64,000 bases of DNA from Alteraquisediminimonas sediminicola. Its GTDB lineage: Bacteria; Pseudomonadota; Alphaproteobacteria; Sphingomonadales; Sphingomonadaceae. The translations under genes and the position numbers were made by a program. Position 1 is the stretch's first letter, and each line of letters opens with the position of its first letter. The stretch covers positions 1,155,216 to 1,219,215 of the forward strand of contig NZ_JAHXZS010000001.1 of NCBI RefSeq assembly GCF_019740335.1, written 5' to 3'. Positions 35,507 to 44,567 of this stretch are shown here, in pieces. Below the pieces are notes generated by a model that saw only the letters and a list, made by a program, of their open reading frames with translations, did not search any database and was not told the DNA's origin.

Positions 35507-36898
35507 ATGACCCATATTGCACCCGGCGTTGCCCGCTGCCCCGCAGATAGCGTGCAGGACGTTCTGCGCGCCGATGGCGATACCGACCGTCAGCCGGAAG
35601 CCTATAAAACCGAATCCTATCGTTTTCTCGGCGATGAGGACATCGACTTTGCCCGCTTCACCAGCCCGGAATTCTTCCAGAAAGAAGCTGAAAGCATGTG
35701 GCCGCGCACCTGGCAATGGGCGTGTCGCGAAGAACATATCGCGGAACCGGGCGATTATTATGTCTATGAGGTAGTCGGCAAATCGATCCTCATCACCCGC
35801 ACCGAAGAAGGCGAGATCAAGGCGTTCTATAATGCCTGCCTCCATCGCGGGACCAAGCTGAAACCCGCCAATTCAGAGGGCTTTACGCATGAACTGGCCT
35901 GTCCGTTTCATGGGTGGAGCTGGCAACTCGACGGCAAGTTGAAGCACCTGCCCTGCGCGTGGGATTTTCCCCATGTCGATCAGGAGAAATTCGCGCTACC
36001 GCAGGTGCGCGTCGGCACATGGGGCGGGTTCGTGTTCATCAATATGGACCCGAACGCCCCGTCATTGGAGGAATATCTCGGCCCCCTGCCCGCCCATGCC
36101 AAGGCGGCGGCGATGGAAAATCGCTACATCGCGATGCATGTCGAAAAGGAACTCCCCTGCAATTGGAAGACCGCGATGGAGGCCTTTATGGAATCCTATC
36201 ATCTGGTCGCGACTCATCCGCAATTGCTGATCGCCAATGGCGACATCAACACGCAATATGACATTTACAACGATCATGTGAACCGCCTGTTCGCATTGAC
36301 CGGCGTCTCCAGCCCCAATTTCAAGGGCGAGAGCAGCGAACAGAAAATTCTCGATTCCATGCTGCTGGGCGATCGCGCCACCCTTGGCGACCGGCTGACC
36401 GTGCCTGATAATGGCCGGGCGCGTCATGTCATGGCGCAATATTTCAAGGATCTGGTGCGCGAACAAAGCGGGCTGGACATGGAAAGTCGCAGCACATCGG
36501 AAATGATCGATACGCTGCAATATTTCGTCTTCCCGAATGGTTTCTTCTTCCTCGCTCTGTCGTTCCCGATCATCTACCGCTTCCGCCCCTTGGGGCTAGA
36601 CCCGAACCAGTCGCTGTTCGACTTGCTCGTGCTGCCGCCAATCCCCGCCAGCGGCGAGCGGCCCCTGCCCGCCGAACGCGTGCGCCTGACCGCCGACGAA
36701 TCCTACACGACCGTGCCGGGCATGGATGAAGCCATCGGCATCGTGTTCGATCAGGACACCGGCAATCTGCGCGCCCAACAAGAAGGCTTCACCACGGTCA
36801 AAAAGCGCGGCATGACCCTCGCCAATTATCAAGAGGTCCGCATTCGGCACATGCACCAGACGCTCGATAAATATGTGGCGATGCCGCCTTTAGATTAA
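35507..36898 (+). CDS. Rieske non-heme iron oxygenase, alpha subunit (second copy)
   Basis: A 463-residue oxygenase related to the third copy at 45888 more than to the first. Rieske ligands are Cys111, His113, Cys132 and His135 (CLHRGTKLKP ... CPFHGW). Iron ligands His232 and His237 lie in NWKTAMEAFMESYHLVATH, where the Asp that usually bridges Rieske and iron centres is replaced by Glu (ESYH). The last third is longer than in naphthalene dioxygenase. A terminator follows, closing the SDR-Rieske-TIM-Rieske operon. Confidence 0.92.
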   Translation: MTHIAPGVARCPADSVQDVLRADGDTDRQPEAYKTESYRFLGDEDIDFARFTSPEFFQKEAESMWPRTWQWACREEHIAEPGDYYVYEVVGKSILITRTEEGEIKAFYNACLHRGTKLKPANSEGFTHELACPFHGWSWQLDGKLKHLPCAWDFPHVDQEKFALPQVRVGTWGGFVFINMDPNAPSLEEYLGPLPAHAKAAAMENRYIAMHVEKELPCNWKTAMEAFMESYHLVATHPQLLIANGDINTQYDIYNDHVNRLFALTGVSSPNFKGESSEQKILDSMLLGDRATLGDRLTVPDNGRARHVMAQYFKDLVREQSGLDMESRSTSEMIDTLQYFVFPNGFFFLALSFPIIYRFRPLGLDPNQSLFDLLVLPPIPASGERPLPAERVRLTADESYTTVPGMDEAIGIVFDQDTGNLRAQQEGFTTVKKRGMTLANYQEVRIRHMHQTLDKYVAMPPLD

Positions 36899-36906
36899 AT
36901 TTGCCC

Positions 36907-36946
36907 AAGGGGGTGGCGACCGAGTGTCTATCGCCCCCTTATTTTC
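36907..36946 (+). terminator. Terminator of the SDR-Rieske operon
   Basis: AAGGGGG...GCGA pairs with TCGCCCCCTT (36907-36940) and is followed by ATTTTC. The remaining 200 bases to the P450 promoter show no gene. Confidence 0.75.
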
Positions 36947-37149
36947 AGACCAAATTCATCACCCGCCCTATCGGGTGATCGGCGTTGCTGACAGCGCCCC
37001 CAGCAACGCCCCCTGCGGCCCTAAATGGCTTGCCGCCTTCGCGTTCCCCGCCCGCAGAGCAGTGTCACGCCTGTCATTGGCCAGCGACTCATCCGCATCA
37101 CCACATGGATAAAATAAACACCCTATATATTTCAGTATTTTAGCTGCTC

Positions 37150-37202
37150 TTGACCTTCGCCTCCCAATGGGTTTAAAACAAGTGTTGTTACAACAAATGT
37201 TT
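37150..37202 (+). promoter_or_regulatory. P450 promoter with overlapping palindromic operator
   Basis: TTGACC (37150-37155) and TTAAAA (37173-37178) are spaced by exactly 17 bases. Overlapping the -10 box is a 27-base palindrome (37176-37202) with 11 of 13 positions paired and a perfect TGTTGT-T-ACAACA core. A repressor bound here would block initiation; the TetR gene three genes downstream is the obvious candidate. Confidence 0.65.
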
Positions 37203-37224
37203 TAAAGTCTCTGAGGAGAGTGCA

Positions 37225-38463
37225 ATGACTGAGTGCGCAGTGGCAGACGCCAAACCATTGGCCCCGGTGCCGTCCCATGTCCCGGCGGATCGCGTGGTGG
37301 ATTTTGACATCTTCAATCCGCCCGGCATCGACGACATGGGCGTGCATGAAGCATGGATCAAATTGCAGCAGTCGACGCCCTATGAAGTCGTCTGGACACC
37401 GCATAATGAAGGCCATTGGATCGCGGTGCGCGGCAAGCGCGTCCGCGCCATGTATCGCGACCCCGCGCATTTTTCGAGCCACATCATCTGGCTGCCGAAA
37501 TCCGAGGGCGAGAATTACGGCCTTGTCCCGACCCGCCTCGACCCGCCGCAGCACACTCCCTTTCGCGAGGTGCTGAACAAGGCAATCGGCATCACCGCGA
37601 CCAAGGCGATGGAACCGATGGTCCGTTCGGTGGCGGTCAGGATCATCGACGCGCTGGCCCCGCAGGGCAAATGCAATTTCACCGATGATTATGCCAAGCA
37701 ATTCCCGGTCCAAGTCTTCCTCAACCTGCTCGATCTGCCGCATGAGGATGCCGCAGAGGTCAAGGAATGGATTGACCAGATGACCCGTCCGGATGGCTCG
37801 ATGTCGATGGAGGAGGTCATGGCCAATGTCTTCCGCTATGTTGATCCGATCATCGAACAGCGTTTGAAAACGCCCGGCACCGACCTCATCAGCATTGTGA
37901 TCAACAATGATATCGATGGCCGTCCGATGACCCGCGATGAAATGCGGGGGCTGGTGTCGCTGCTGCTGGTCGCGGGGCTGGATACGGTTGTGAACGTATT
38001 GAGCTTTTTCATGGAATTTCTCGCCCGCAATCCCGGCCATCGCCGCCAGCTCGTCGAGAACCCAGCCCTGATCCGCAAGGGTATTGAGGAATTGTTCCGC
38101 CGCTTCCCGGTGGTGGCCGAGGCGCGCATGGTCAAGGAAGACACCGAATGCGATGGCGTCGAGATGAAGGCAGGCGACATGGTCTGCGTGCCGACCCTCA
38201 TCACCGGTACCGATGACCGCATGAACGGCTGCCCGATGCATGTCGACTTCAATCGCAAAGGCATCTCGCATGTCACCTTTGGCGACGGCCCGCATATCTG
38301 CGCAGGCCAGCATTTCGCCCGATTGGAAGCGATTGTGACGCTGGAGGAATGGCTGAAGCGCATTCCCGAATTCGATATCCCGGCAGGCGAAAAGATCAGC
38401 CACAAATCCGGCATCGTCTGCACCGTCGAACGCCTGCCCTTGGTCTGGACGCCACGCGCCTGA
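37225..38463 (+). CDS. Cytochrome P450, P450cam-like (CYP101 group)
   Basis: A 412-residue soluble bacterial P450. Heme Cys359 lies in FGDGPHICAGQ; the ExxR pair is Glu289/Arg292; the oxygen-activating acid-alcohol pair is Asp253/Thr254 (VAGLDTVVN). Long stretches recall P450cam, such as the DQMTRPDGSM, GLDTVVN, CPMHVDF and HKSGIV segments. Tyr98 aligns with camphor-binding Tyr96, while Trp89 replaces Phe87 and Leu100 replaces Phe98, which should reshape the pocket. It leads a unit with a putidaredoxin-like ferredoxin and a TetR regulator. The CYP101 placement is from remembered sequence, not a search. Confidence 0.9.
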   Translation: MTECAVADAKPLAPVPSHVPADRVVDFDIFNPPGIDDMGVHEAWIKLQQSTPYEVVWTPHNEGHWIAVRGKRVRAMYRDPAHFSSHIIWLPKSEGENYGLVPTRLDPPQHTPFREVLNKAIGITATKAMEPMVRSVAVRIIDALAPQGKCNFTDDYAKQFPVQVFLNLLDLPHEDAAEVKEWIDQMTRPDGSMSMEEVMANVFRYVDPIIEQRLKTPGTDLISIVINNDIDGRPMTRDEMRGLVSLLLVAGLDTVVNVLSFFMEFLARNPGHRRQLVENPALIRKGIEELFRRFPVVAEARMVKEDTECDGVEMKAGDMVCVPTLITGTDDRMNGCPMHVDFNRKGISHVTFGDGPHICAGQHFARLEAIVTLEEWLKRIPEFDIPAGEKISHKSGIVCTVERLPLVWTPRA

Positions 38464-38489
38464 CCTGTGACAGCTAGGAGCATATACAA

Positions 38490-38813
38490 ATGAAGATTAT
38501 CGTTTCGGTCCCCGGTGATGGGGAAGTGAATATTGACGCCCGCAATGGCTGGACCGTGATGGAGGCGATGCGCGATGCGGGTCTGCCGATCATCGCGCAA
38601 TGCGGCGGCGGTCGCGCCTGCGCCACCTGTCACATCCATGTCGATAGCGCCTTTTTCGGGAAGTTAACGCCGATGGAAGAGGAAGAGCATGAATTGCTGG
38701 AATCGCTCGACAGCTTCGACACCGCCAAGTCCCGCCTGTCGTGCCAGATCCTGTGCGATGACAGTCTCGATGGTCTGACCATTGCCTTGCAGCCGGATTC
38801 GGTCGGCGACTGA
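38490..38813 (+). CDS. Putidaredoxin/adrenodoxin-type [2Fe-2S] ferredoxin
   Basis: A 107-residue ferredoxin of the vertebrate/putidaredoxin type, which passes electrons to P450 enzymes. Cluster ligands are Cys38, Cys44 and Cys47 (CGGGRACATCH) and Cys85 (SRLSCQI). The gene lies 26 bases after the P450, so it is almost surely its redox partner. No ferredoxin reductase is present in the window; a general one elsewhere, or another partner, must supply electrons. It may also feed the Rieske oxygenases. Confidence 0.93.
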   Translation: MKIIVSVPGDGEVNIDARNGWTVMEAMRDAGLPIIAQCGGGRACATCHIHVDSAFFGKLTPMEEEEHELLESLDSFDTAKSRLSCQILCDDSLDGLTIALQPDSVGD

Positions 38814-38883
38814 TCCATCATGTCAGTCCAGCGCCTGCGGATTAACCGCGGCGCTGGCTTGGCTTTGAGGCGAATATCTGGCT

Positions 38884-39606
38884 ATGATCACCGATATGGA
38901 CGAGCCAACAATTACCGCGCCCTTTGCCCAGCCATTTTCCGACGTGCAGGTCCGCATCCTCCTTGCGGCGGAAAAGCTGTTTGCCGAAAACGGGATAGAC
39001 GGTGCCTCCATGCGCGAAATCGCGGTCGCGGCAGAGCAGCGCAATCCCTTTGCCGCACAATATCATTTCGAATCTCGCGAAGGACTGATCCGGGCGGTCT
39101 TCGCCTATCGCATGGGACAGTTGGAAGAAATGCGCGGACGCATGCTCGATCGCGCCGAACAAGAAGGTCGTCTTGAAGACCCGCGCTCCATTCTCGAAAT
39201 CATCTATCTGCCGCAGGCTGCGCTCGTCGACCGTGAAGGCAATCACAGCTATGCGAACTTCCTCTGCCAATATCTATTGCGCGAGAAATCGACATGGTTC
39301 GGCGATTTCGGCACGCCATTGCCGCCCGTGCTCGTCCGCCTGCTGGCATTGCTGCGCAAATGTCTGTCGCATTTATCCGATGCGACCGCCCAGCGCCGAC
39401 TGGTCAGTTCAAGCCTTGTGTTTCTCCATTTCCTGTCCGTTTATGGCGGCAGCGGCGGCAACCCGGCAAGAGGCGAAACATTCGAATTCCGACTGTCGGA
39501 CACGCTGCGTCAGATCGAAATGGCAACCTGCATGCCGATCGAGGAAAACCCGCCGCTCCATCTCCTTGATGAATTGCGCGCCCTGAATCAGGTCCAGCCA
39601 GCCTAG
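38884..39606 (+). CDS. TetR-family transcriptional regulator
   Basis: A 240-residue regulator with the helix-turn-helix near residues 28-60 (AEKLFAENGIDGASMREIAVAAEQRNPFAAQYHFESREGLI). The C-terminal domain is long for the family and unassigned. It follows the ferredoxin gene by 70 bases on the same strand and may control the P450 operator at 37176-37202. A second ATG four codons in (MDEP) is an alternative start. Confidence 0.88.
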   Translation: MITDMDEPTITAPFAQPFSDVQVRILLAAEKLFAENGIDGASMREIAVAAEQRNPFAAQYHFESREGLIRAVFAYRMGQLEEMRGRMLDRAEQEGRLEDPRSILEIIYLPQAALVDREGNHSYANFLCQYLLREKSTWFGDFGTPLPPVLVRLLALLRKCLSHLSDATAQRRLVSSSLVFLHFLSVYGGSGGNPARGETFEFRLSDTLRQIEMATCMPIEENPPLHLLDELRALNQVQPA

Positions 39607-39642
39607 GGTCAGCACCCGTTCAATCGTCCAAATGTGATGTCC

Positions 39643-40347
39643 TTATTGTACGCGCGTCTCGTCCTTGGCGAAATCATCGGCCTGCATGTAAAAGTCGCCT
39701 TGCAACATCTCTTTTGTCGCCGGCGACACGGCAGCCAGGCCGACTTGCTTGGCACGTTGTACCGCTGGCCGTGCAGACATGGCCAAAAACCAACGTTTAA
39801 CATTGGCAAAATCATCAAGATTCTGGCCGTGAAGGCGATGGAACCACACCCATCCCCAGCACGCCATATCGGCGATGCTATAGTCTCCGGCAATCCACTC
39901 CCGCCCGGCCAATTGACGATCAAGCACGCGATAAAGCCGCGCGCATTCTTTGGTGTAGCGCTCAACTGCGTATTCATTGCCATCTGGCGCATAACGACGG
40001 AAATGATGGCCCTGCCCCGCCATCGGCCCAAGGCCCCCGACTTGCCAGAACAGCCATTCCATCGCCTGTGTCCGCGCCGGGCCTTCGGCTGCCAGAAACA
40101 ACCTTGTCTTTTCGGCGAGATAGAGGAGAATAGCACCGGATTCGAACACGGACCGAGACCCCTCGGGCGCATCATGGTCGATGATCGCAGGCACGCGGTT
40201 GTTCGGACTGATCGTCAGGAAAGAGGGCGCAAACTGATCATTCTGCGTAATATCGACGATCTGCACCTGATAGGGGAGCGCGCACTCCTCCAGCATGATG
40301 CTGACCTTCCAGGTGTTGGGCGTCGGGAAATAATGAAGGTCAATCAT
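39643..40347 (-). CDS. Glutathione S-transferase family protein (YfcG/Nu-like)
   Basis: A 234-residue GST-fold protein. The thioredoxin-like N-terminal half has FPTPNTWKVSIMLEEC and the NNRVPAIID and FESGAILLYLAEK segments that bind glutathione; the C-terminal helical domain includes YSIADMACWGWVW. The pattern fits the YfcG/Nu class, known for disulfide-reducing activity, but here it may open epoxides or conjugate an intermediate. The frame continues upstream, but the ATG at 40347, one base after the stop of the neighbour, gives the family start. Confidence 0.88.
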   Translation of the reverse strand: MIDLHYFPTPNTWKVSIMLEECALPYQVQIVDITQNDQFAPSFLTISPNNRVPAIIDHDAPEGSRSVFESGAILLYLAEKTRLFLAAEGPARTQAMEWLFWQVGGLGPMAGQGHHFRRYAPDGNEYAVERYTKECARLYRVLDRQLAGREWIAGDYSIADMACWGWVWFHRLHGQNLDDFANVKRWFLAMSARPAVQRAKQVGLAAVSPATKEMLQGDFYMQADDFAKDETRVQ

Positions 40348-40348
40348 C

Positions 40349-41140
40349 TCAATAATCCAATGGCAAGCCGATGTGGCGCGCGTAAATACGGTCCCGATGC
40401 GCGAATAATATGGGATCGAGTGCAGCTGCGACGACATCAGGCATGGCCGAATAAAATGTCCAGACATAATCGGGGATAGGATTGACGTCCTTCGATAGCG
40501 GCCCGACCAATTGCGAGAAACACGCCCAATACAGGTCAACGGCACTCAATCGGTCGCCGACAAAATAGTCCGACCCTGCGGCTTTTTGGGCATGGAGTTG
40601 CGCCGTCAACGCCTTAAGCACATCCGCCGCCCGTTCTGGCGCACGCGCCACAGCCTGTGGCGACAAGCCATATTGCCGTATATATTCCTGCTCATGTGGT
40701 GCTGCCTCGGAAGTGGCGCGCTCGCCCCATACCCCGGCCAGCATGTTCAGGCGACGATTCCAGCCGAAACCATCCTGACCGCAAATTTCCATGATCAGCC
40801 CCAGACACAAGGCGCGATCAGCAGAGGCGGTTGGGAGCAGCGACGCCCCGGAACCCAGCCGCTCCGCCAGCATCAATATGTCAAACCAGGTCGTCAGTGG
40901 CGGCTCGTCATCATAGACGGCGGTCGGCGCATTGCGACATCCTGTCCATTCGCACAGCGCCTCATTCGCCCCCATCGGTTCCTGCGCGACCGCCGCAAAA
41001 GGGACATGACGCGCATGGAGCATAGCCTTCGCCGCCTCGCCCCAAGGGCCGGGCACACCGGCGCTTAGCACCAGTCGCAATCCGGGCATGTCTCTGGCCT
41101 CGGCCACCGAAAAATACTGCATTCCACTCTCCGGCTGCAC
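40349..41140 (-). CDS. Glutathione S-transferase-like protein
   Basis: A 263-residue protein with a divergent GST layout: an N-terminal thioredoxin-like part (LVLSAGVPGPWGEAAKAML, then NAPTAVYDDEPPLTTWFDILMLAERL) and a helical C-terminal part containing YFVGDRLSAVDLYWACF. The usual Ser/Cys/Tyr catalytic residue is not obvious. It precedes the YfcG-like GST with one base between them, so the two are coupled and could act together or as a heterodimer. Confidence 0.8.
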   Translation of the reverse strand: MQPESGMQYFSVAEARDMPGLRLVLSAGVPGPWGEAAKAMLHARHVPFAAVAQEPMGANEALCEWTGCRNAPTAVYDDEPPLTTWFDILMLAERLGSGASLLPTASADRALCLGLIMEICGQDGFGWNRRLNMLAGVWGERATSEAAPHEQEYIRQYGLSPQAVARAPERAADVLKALTAQLHAQKAAGSDYFVGDRLSAVDLYWACFSQLVGPLSKDVNPIPDYVWTFYSAMPDVVAAALDPILFAHRDRIYARHIGLPLDY

Positions 41141-41357
41141 ACCGCATGTATTTGCAGAAAATCAGCAAACCAAGGGCATTATTATACCCTGATCATAAGA
41201 GAGGCGCTGTGCAACATAACTGCCTAATCTGGGAGGTTGGATCAGGCGCTATCGGGGTTGGTCGAAAAGGGGCGGTCGCGGCAAACACCGGATACCCCCA
41301 GTAAAATGAGCACCACCGCATTGACTTCCAATAGGTGTGCTTACCATTCACTATCCA

Positions 41358-41394
41358 TATAAAAGGCCCTCCCGACCTGATGGTCGGGAGGGCC
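41358..41394 (-). terminator. Terminator of the second TonB-dependent receptor
   Basis: A perfect 13-bp stem (41365-41377 with 41382-41394) with a 4-base loop is followed on the minus strand by TTTT. The stop of the receptor gene is 38 bases before it. The remaining bases to 41140 hold no gene. Confidence 0.9.
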
Positions 41395-41431
41395 AAAGAT
41401 TTCATCCGAACCTTCGTTCAGACGGTCGGGT

Positions 41432-43657
41432 TTACCACTTCATCTTGAAGTCGACGCCATATTCCTGCGGCGCGCCCATCGAGGCGATACCGAACGAAGG
41501 TGCGAACCAACCGATCTGGCCGAAATACTTCTTATCGAAGAGGTTGCGGCCATACACACCGACCGACCAGCGTTCGTCTTCTGGCGACCAAGAGATGTTG
41601 CCATTCACAAGATTGATCTTGCCGATCTTTTCCTGCGGCAGGTTGGTGTAGTTGGTGAACTTCGAGCTGGTGTACGTATCCTGCAGGAAGAACGCCGCCT
41701 TGCCGCCTGCGACCGGGACAACATAATTGATGCTGGCGGCCGCATTCCATTTCGGCGCATTCATCAACGTGTTGCCGGCGAAGCTGGCGGTCACGTCATT
41801 GCCATCACCGTCGAGAACCGTCGTGTTGTACTTCTTGTACTTGGCATCCAGATAGGCAATCGAGCCGCTGAGCGTCAGCCCTTCGACGGGCAAAGCAGTC
41901 ACTTCCAGTTCGAAGCCCTTGGTCTTTGCCTTACCGGCATTCGCAATCGACGCGCTGTTGGCGCCGCTTGGATAGGTCTTGTTTTGTACGACCTGCATGT
42001 CTTTGTACAAATTGTAGAAGCCGGACAAATTGATACGCAGATGCCGGTCCAGCAGGTCTGTCTTCAAGCCGAGTTCGAAGGTGTCGAGGGTTTCCGGATT
42101 ATACGGTCCGATATCCTCCGGCACCACAATGCGGCCAGTGAAGCCACCCGACTTGAACCCCCGGGCATAATAGCCATAGAGCAGGCTCGTATTGGCCAGC
42201 TTATAGTCAAGACCGATCTTCCAGCCAAGCTTGTTCCAGGACTTCTTGCCCGAAGCCGACACGAAGGTGCCAGCTGCAATCGGGTCATCATAGCTGGAAT
42301 AGTTCACGCCAACGCATGTGAAATCGCCGCACGGCGTGGTGTTCGCGGTCGTGGACGTGGCAGATGTCTTTTCATGCGAGTAACGGACGCCCGCCTGAAA
42401 GCGCAACTGATCGGTGATGTCATAATAAAGCTGGGTGAAGGCTGACAGCGAGGTCATCTTCTGATCCTGAGTCTGTGGCTGCCCCAGACCCAACAAGAAG
42501 CCATCAAGCTTGGTTTCCTGATCGAGGAAATATTTCTGGTGGAAGGCAAAGCCACCGAAGATGAGCTGCGCCCGGTCGCCCAGTTTCACCGTGTCGCGCA
42601 ATTCCTGCGAATATTGCTCATGCTTGATGCGGCGACGGGTCTGCAAGAACACGCGGGTCGTTGCATCGTCATCGCTATACAGGTCGTGATCATATTTTTT
42701 GTAATTGGTGATCGACACCCAATCACCAAAACCGGTTGCGAGATTCTGCGTCAGCGTCGCGCTATAGCTATCGCGATCATTCTGATCCGGCTGGTCGCTG
42801 CTCTGACCACGCATGAAACGCTTGGTGTAGGACGTCTCACCCGGCACATACAGCAACAGATCTGGCGTCGAGATGTTGAGATTGGTTTGCGAGCCATTGC
42901 GGGTCCGGCCATATTCACCGATCAACGTGGCATTATAGCTGCTGTGACTGTCATATTTCAGATAGGCGCGCACAGTCGACATATCGACATCGCCCAACTT
43001 GCCGCCATTCAGATAGTTTTTGAAATACCCATCGCGACTGGTGTGCAGCACGCTGACCTTACCCGCGAGATTTTCGGTGATCGGCACGTTCATCGCAGCA
43101 TTGAGTTCAATCCGGTTGAAGTTGCCATAGGTAAGCTGCACTTCGCCACCCAGTTCGCCGGTGGGCTGCTTGGTGATCACGTTCACAACGCCGCCGGTGG
43201 TGTTGGCACCGAACAGGGTGCCCTGCGGACCACGGAGGATTTCCACCCGTTCGATATCGAAGAGCGAGGCCAGCGCTGCGGTGTTCACGCCAACAACCAC
43301 GCCATCGACAACTACGGACACGGTCGTGCCGACATAGGGATCTGCATCGTTCACGCCGACGCCACGGATAGTGAACACCGCGGAATCAGGTGAGTTGGCA
43401 AAGCTGTTGATCTGGACGTTCGGGATCGAGTTCGCGAGGCCCTGAATATTGGTGATCTTCTGCTTTTCAAGCGAGGAACCTGTCACGGCAGTGACGGAGA
43501 TCGGCACGCTTTGCAGATTTTCGGCCCGCTTTTGGGCAGTGACGACGATTTCTTCAAGTCCGCCAGTCGCATTGGCGTCCTGAGCAACCCCTTGAGCAAA
43601 TGCTGTCTCGGCGGCAAGTAGCGCAATCGCGCTGACACACAGAGTTCTGCTAATCAT
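41432..43657 (-). CDS. TonB-dependent outer-membrane receptor
   Basis: A receptor of 741 aa from the ATG at 43657, which follows GGGAGAGATT. It has a signal peptide (MISRTLCVSAIALLAAETAFA), a TonB-box-like LEEIVVTAQKR, a plug with ILRGPQGTLFGANTTGGVVNV, and a barrel ending in Trp. It differs clearly from the receptor at 29094 but belongs to the same broad type associated with catabolic loci. Downstream genes encode GSTs. The upstream gap carries CGACA/TGTCG arms that could be a regulator site. Confidence 0.92.
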   Translation of the reverse strand: MISRTLCVSAIALLAAETAFAQGVAQDANATGGLEEIVVTAQKRAENLQSVPISVTAVTGSSLEKQKITNIQGLANSIPNVQINSFANSPDSAVFTIRGVGVNDADPYVGTTVSVVVDGVVVGVNTAALASLFDIERVEILRGPQGTLFGANTTGGVVNVITKQPTGELGGEVQLTYGNFNRIELNAAMNVPITENLAGKVSVLHTSRDGYFKNYLNGGKLGDVDMSTVRAYLKYDSHSSYNATLIGEYGRTRNGSQTNLNISTPDLLLYVPGETSYTKRFMRGQSSDQPDQNDRDSYSATLTQNLATGFGDWVSITNYKKYDHDLYSDDDATTRVFLQTRRRIKHEQYSQELRDTVKLGDRAQLIFGGFAFHQKYFLDQETKLDGFLLGLGQPQTQDQKMTSLSAFTQLYYDITDQLRFQAGVRYSHEKTSATSTTANTTPCGDFTCVGVNYSSYDDPIAAGTFVSASGKKSWNKLGWKIGLDYKLANTSLLYGYYARGFKSGGFTGRIVVPEDIGPYNPETLDTFELGLKTDLLDRHLRINLSGFYNLYKDMQVVQNKTYPSGANSASIANAGKAKTKGFELEVTALPVEGLTLSGSIAYLDAKYKKYNTTVLDGDGNDVTASFAGNTLMNAPKWNAAASINYVVPVAGGKAAFFLQDTYTSSKFTNYTNLPQEKIGKINLVNGNISWSPEDERWSVGVYGRNLFDKKYFGQIGWFAPSFGIASMGAPQEYGVDFKMKW

Positions 43658-43683
43658 AATCTCTCCCATTTTAAAATTTATAT

Positions 43684-43704
43684 CGACAATTTAAATTTAT
43701 GTCG
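43684..43704. promoter_or_regulatory. Inverted repeat upstream of receptor gene
   Basis: CGACA (43684-43688) and TGTCG (43700-43704) flank an 11-base A/T-only spacer, between the end of the LuxR gene and the receptor start. Regulators of the LuxR type bind dyads of roughly this size, but the arms are short, so this is only suggestive. Confidence 0.3.
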
Positions 43705-43706
43705 TT

Positions 43707-44567
43707 TTATCTAACGCAACTACTATACAAATTACTAAAAGGGGTTACCGATAAATAACCGAGTTGGCCAGCCTTAAATACTGTTTGACTTCGGTTCACG
43801 GCATCTAGTTTAAGTGAGGCATTATGTACGTGAAATCGTACAGTGGCTCGACTGCGTGAGATAATTAGTCCGATCTCCGCATCCGTCTTTCCGATAGCTA
43901 CCCATCGCAAGCATTCAATCTCGCGCTTTGTAAGAGATGCGCCCGCCGGAAGACGTAGCCGATTACCGATTGCATTCACATAGCTCGCCACAAATGTGCG
44001 ACCCAATACGAAGAAGGCATCGCCAAATTCTTCATATTTCTGACTAAGATCGGTTTCGCATTCATCAATCGGATTAAAACTTACCGCGCCAATCTGGCCG
44101 AAGGGCAAATGCACAGGCACGACAATTGCAGCGCAGGTGCGTGCTCGAATTTCAAAGTGACTGAGGTCGATTGCCGCGAGATAGTGATTGGGACTCCGGG
44201 TGTGGAAGCCCTTTTCATTCACCCAAAACACGTCGTTTTCGTACCGGCATGCGCTCACAATTGGCGAATGGAGCGCGATGTTTGAACTCTTCCACCAGGC
44301 TTGCATACTGTCGGGCCACCCGAAAACGTCAAGCGCAAGCACGTTCCCCTGATCGTCGATGGGCGTGCAGCGATCCGCAATGTCATGTGTCGGGGCGGCA
44401 CGCATATTGCTCAAGTCCGTGGTGATGCGATGGAGCGCCTCAGCCGCGCGTCGAACATCTGTGATGTCACGGACCCGCACCGCATCAACATTGTCGGGGT
44501 TCAACATGGGCAGGCTGACATGCCATGCGTCCAACCCAGGCTCAGCTAGCGCCATGCCCATGGTCAA
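43707..44567 (-). CDS. LuxR-type transcriptional regulator (solo)
   Basis: A 286-residue protein with an N-terminal autoinducer-binding-like domain and a C-terminal LuxR helix-turn-helix (LTKREIECLRWVAIGKTDAEIG, then ATVRFHVHNASLKLDA). In the ligand domain the positions equivalent to Pro71 and Trp85 of LuxR proteins are kept (SP at 101-102, Trp115), but the usual Asp70 that binds the acyl-homoserine lactone amide is Ser101. No luxI gene is in the window. The TTG start overlaps the end of the upstream oxidoreductase gene by 4 bases. It may sense a pathway compound rather than a quorum signal. Confidence 0.85.
   Translation of the reverse strand: MTMGMALAEPGLDAWHVSLPMLNPDNVDAVRVRDITDVRRAAEALHRITTDLSNMRAAPTHDIADRCTPIDDQGNVLALDVFGWPDSMQAWWKSSNIALHSPIVSACRYENDVFWVNEKGFHTRSPNHYLAAIDLSHFEIRARTCAAIVVPVHLPFGQIGAVSFNPIDECETDLSQKYEEFGDAFFVLGRTFVASYVNAIGNRLRLPAGASLTKREIECLRWVAIGKTDAEIGLIISRSRATVRFHVHNASLKLDAVNRSQTVFKAGQLGYLSVTPFSNLYSSCVR

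Noticed and set aside
37132..38403. A 423-codon frame antisense to the P450 gene
   Set aside because: It covers the P450 with its heme motif on the other strand and starts inside the coding region.
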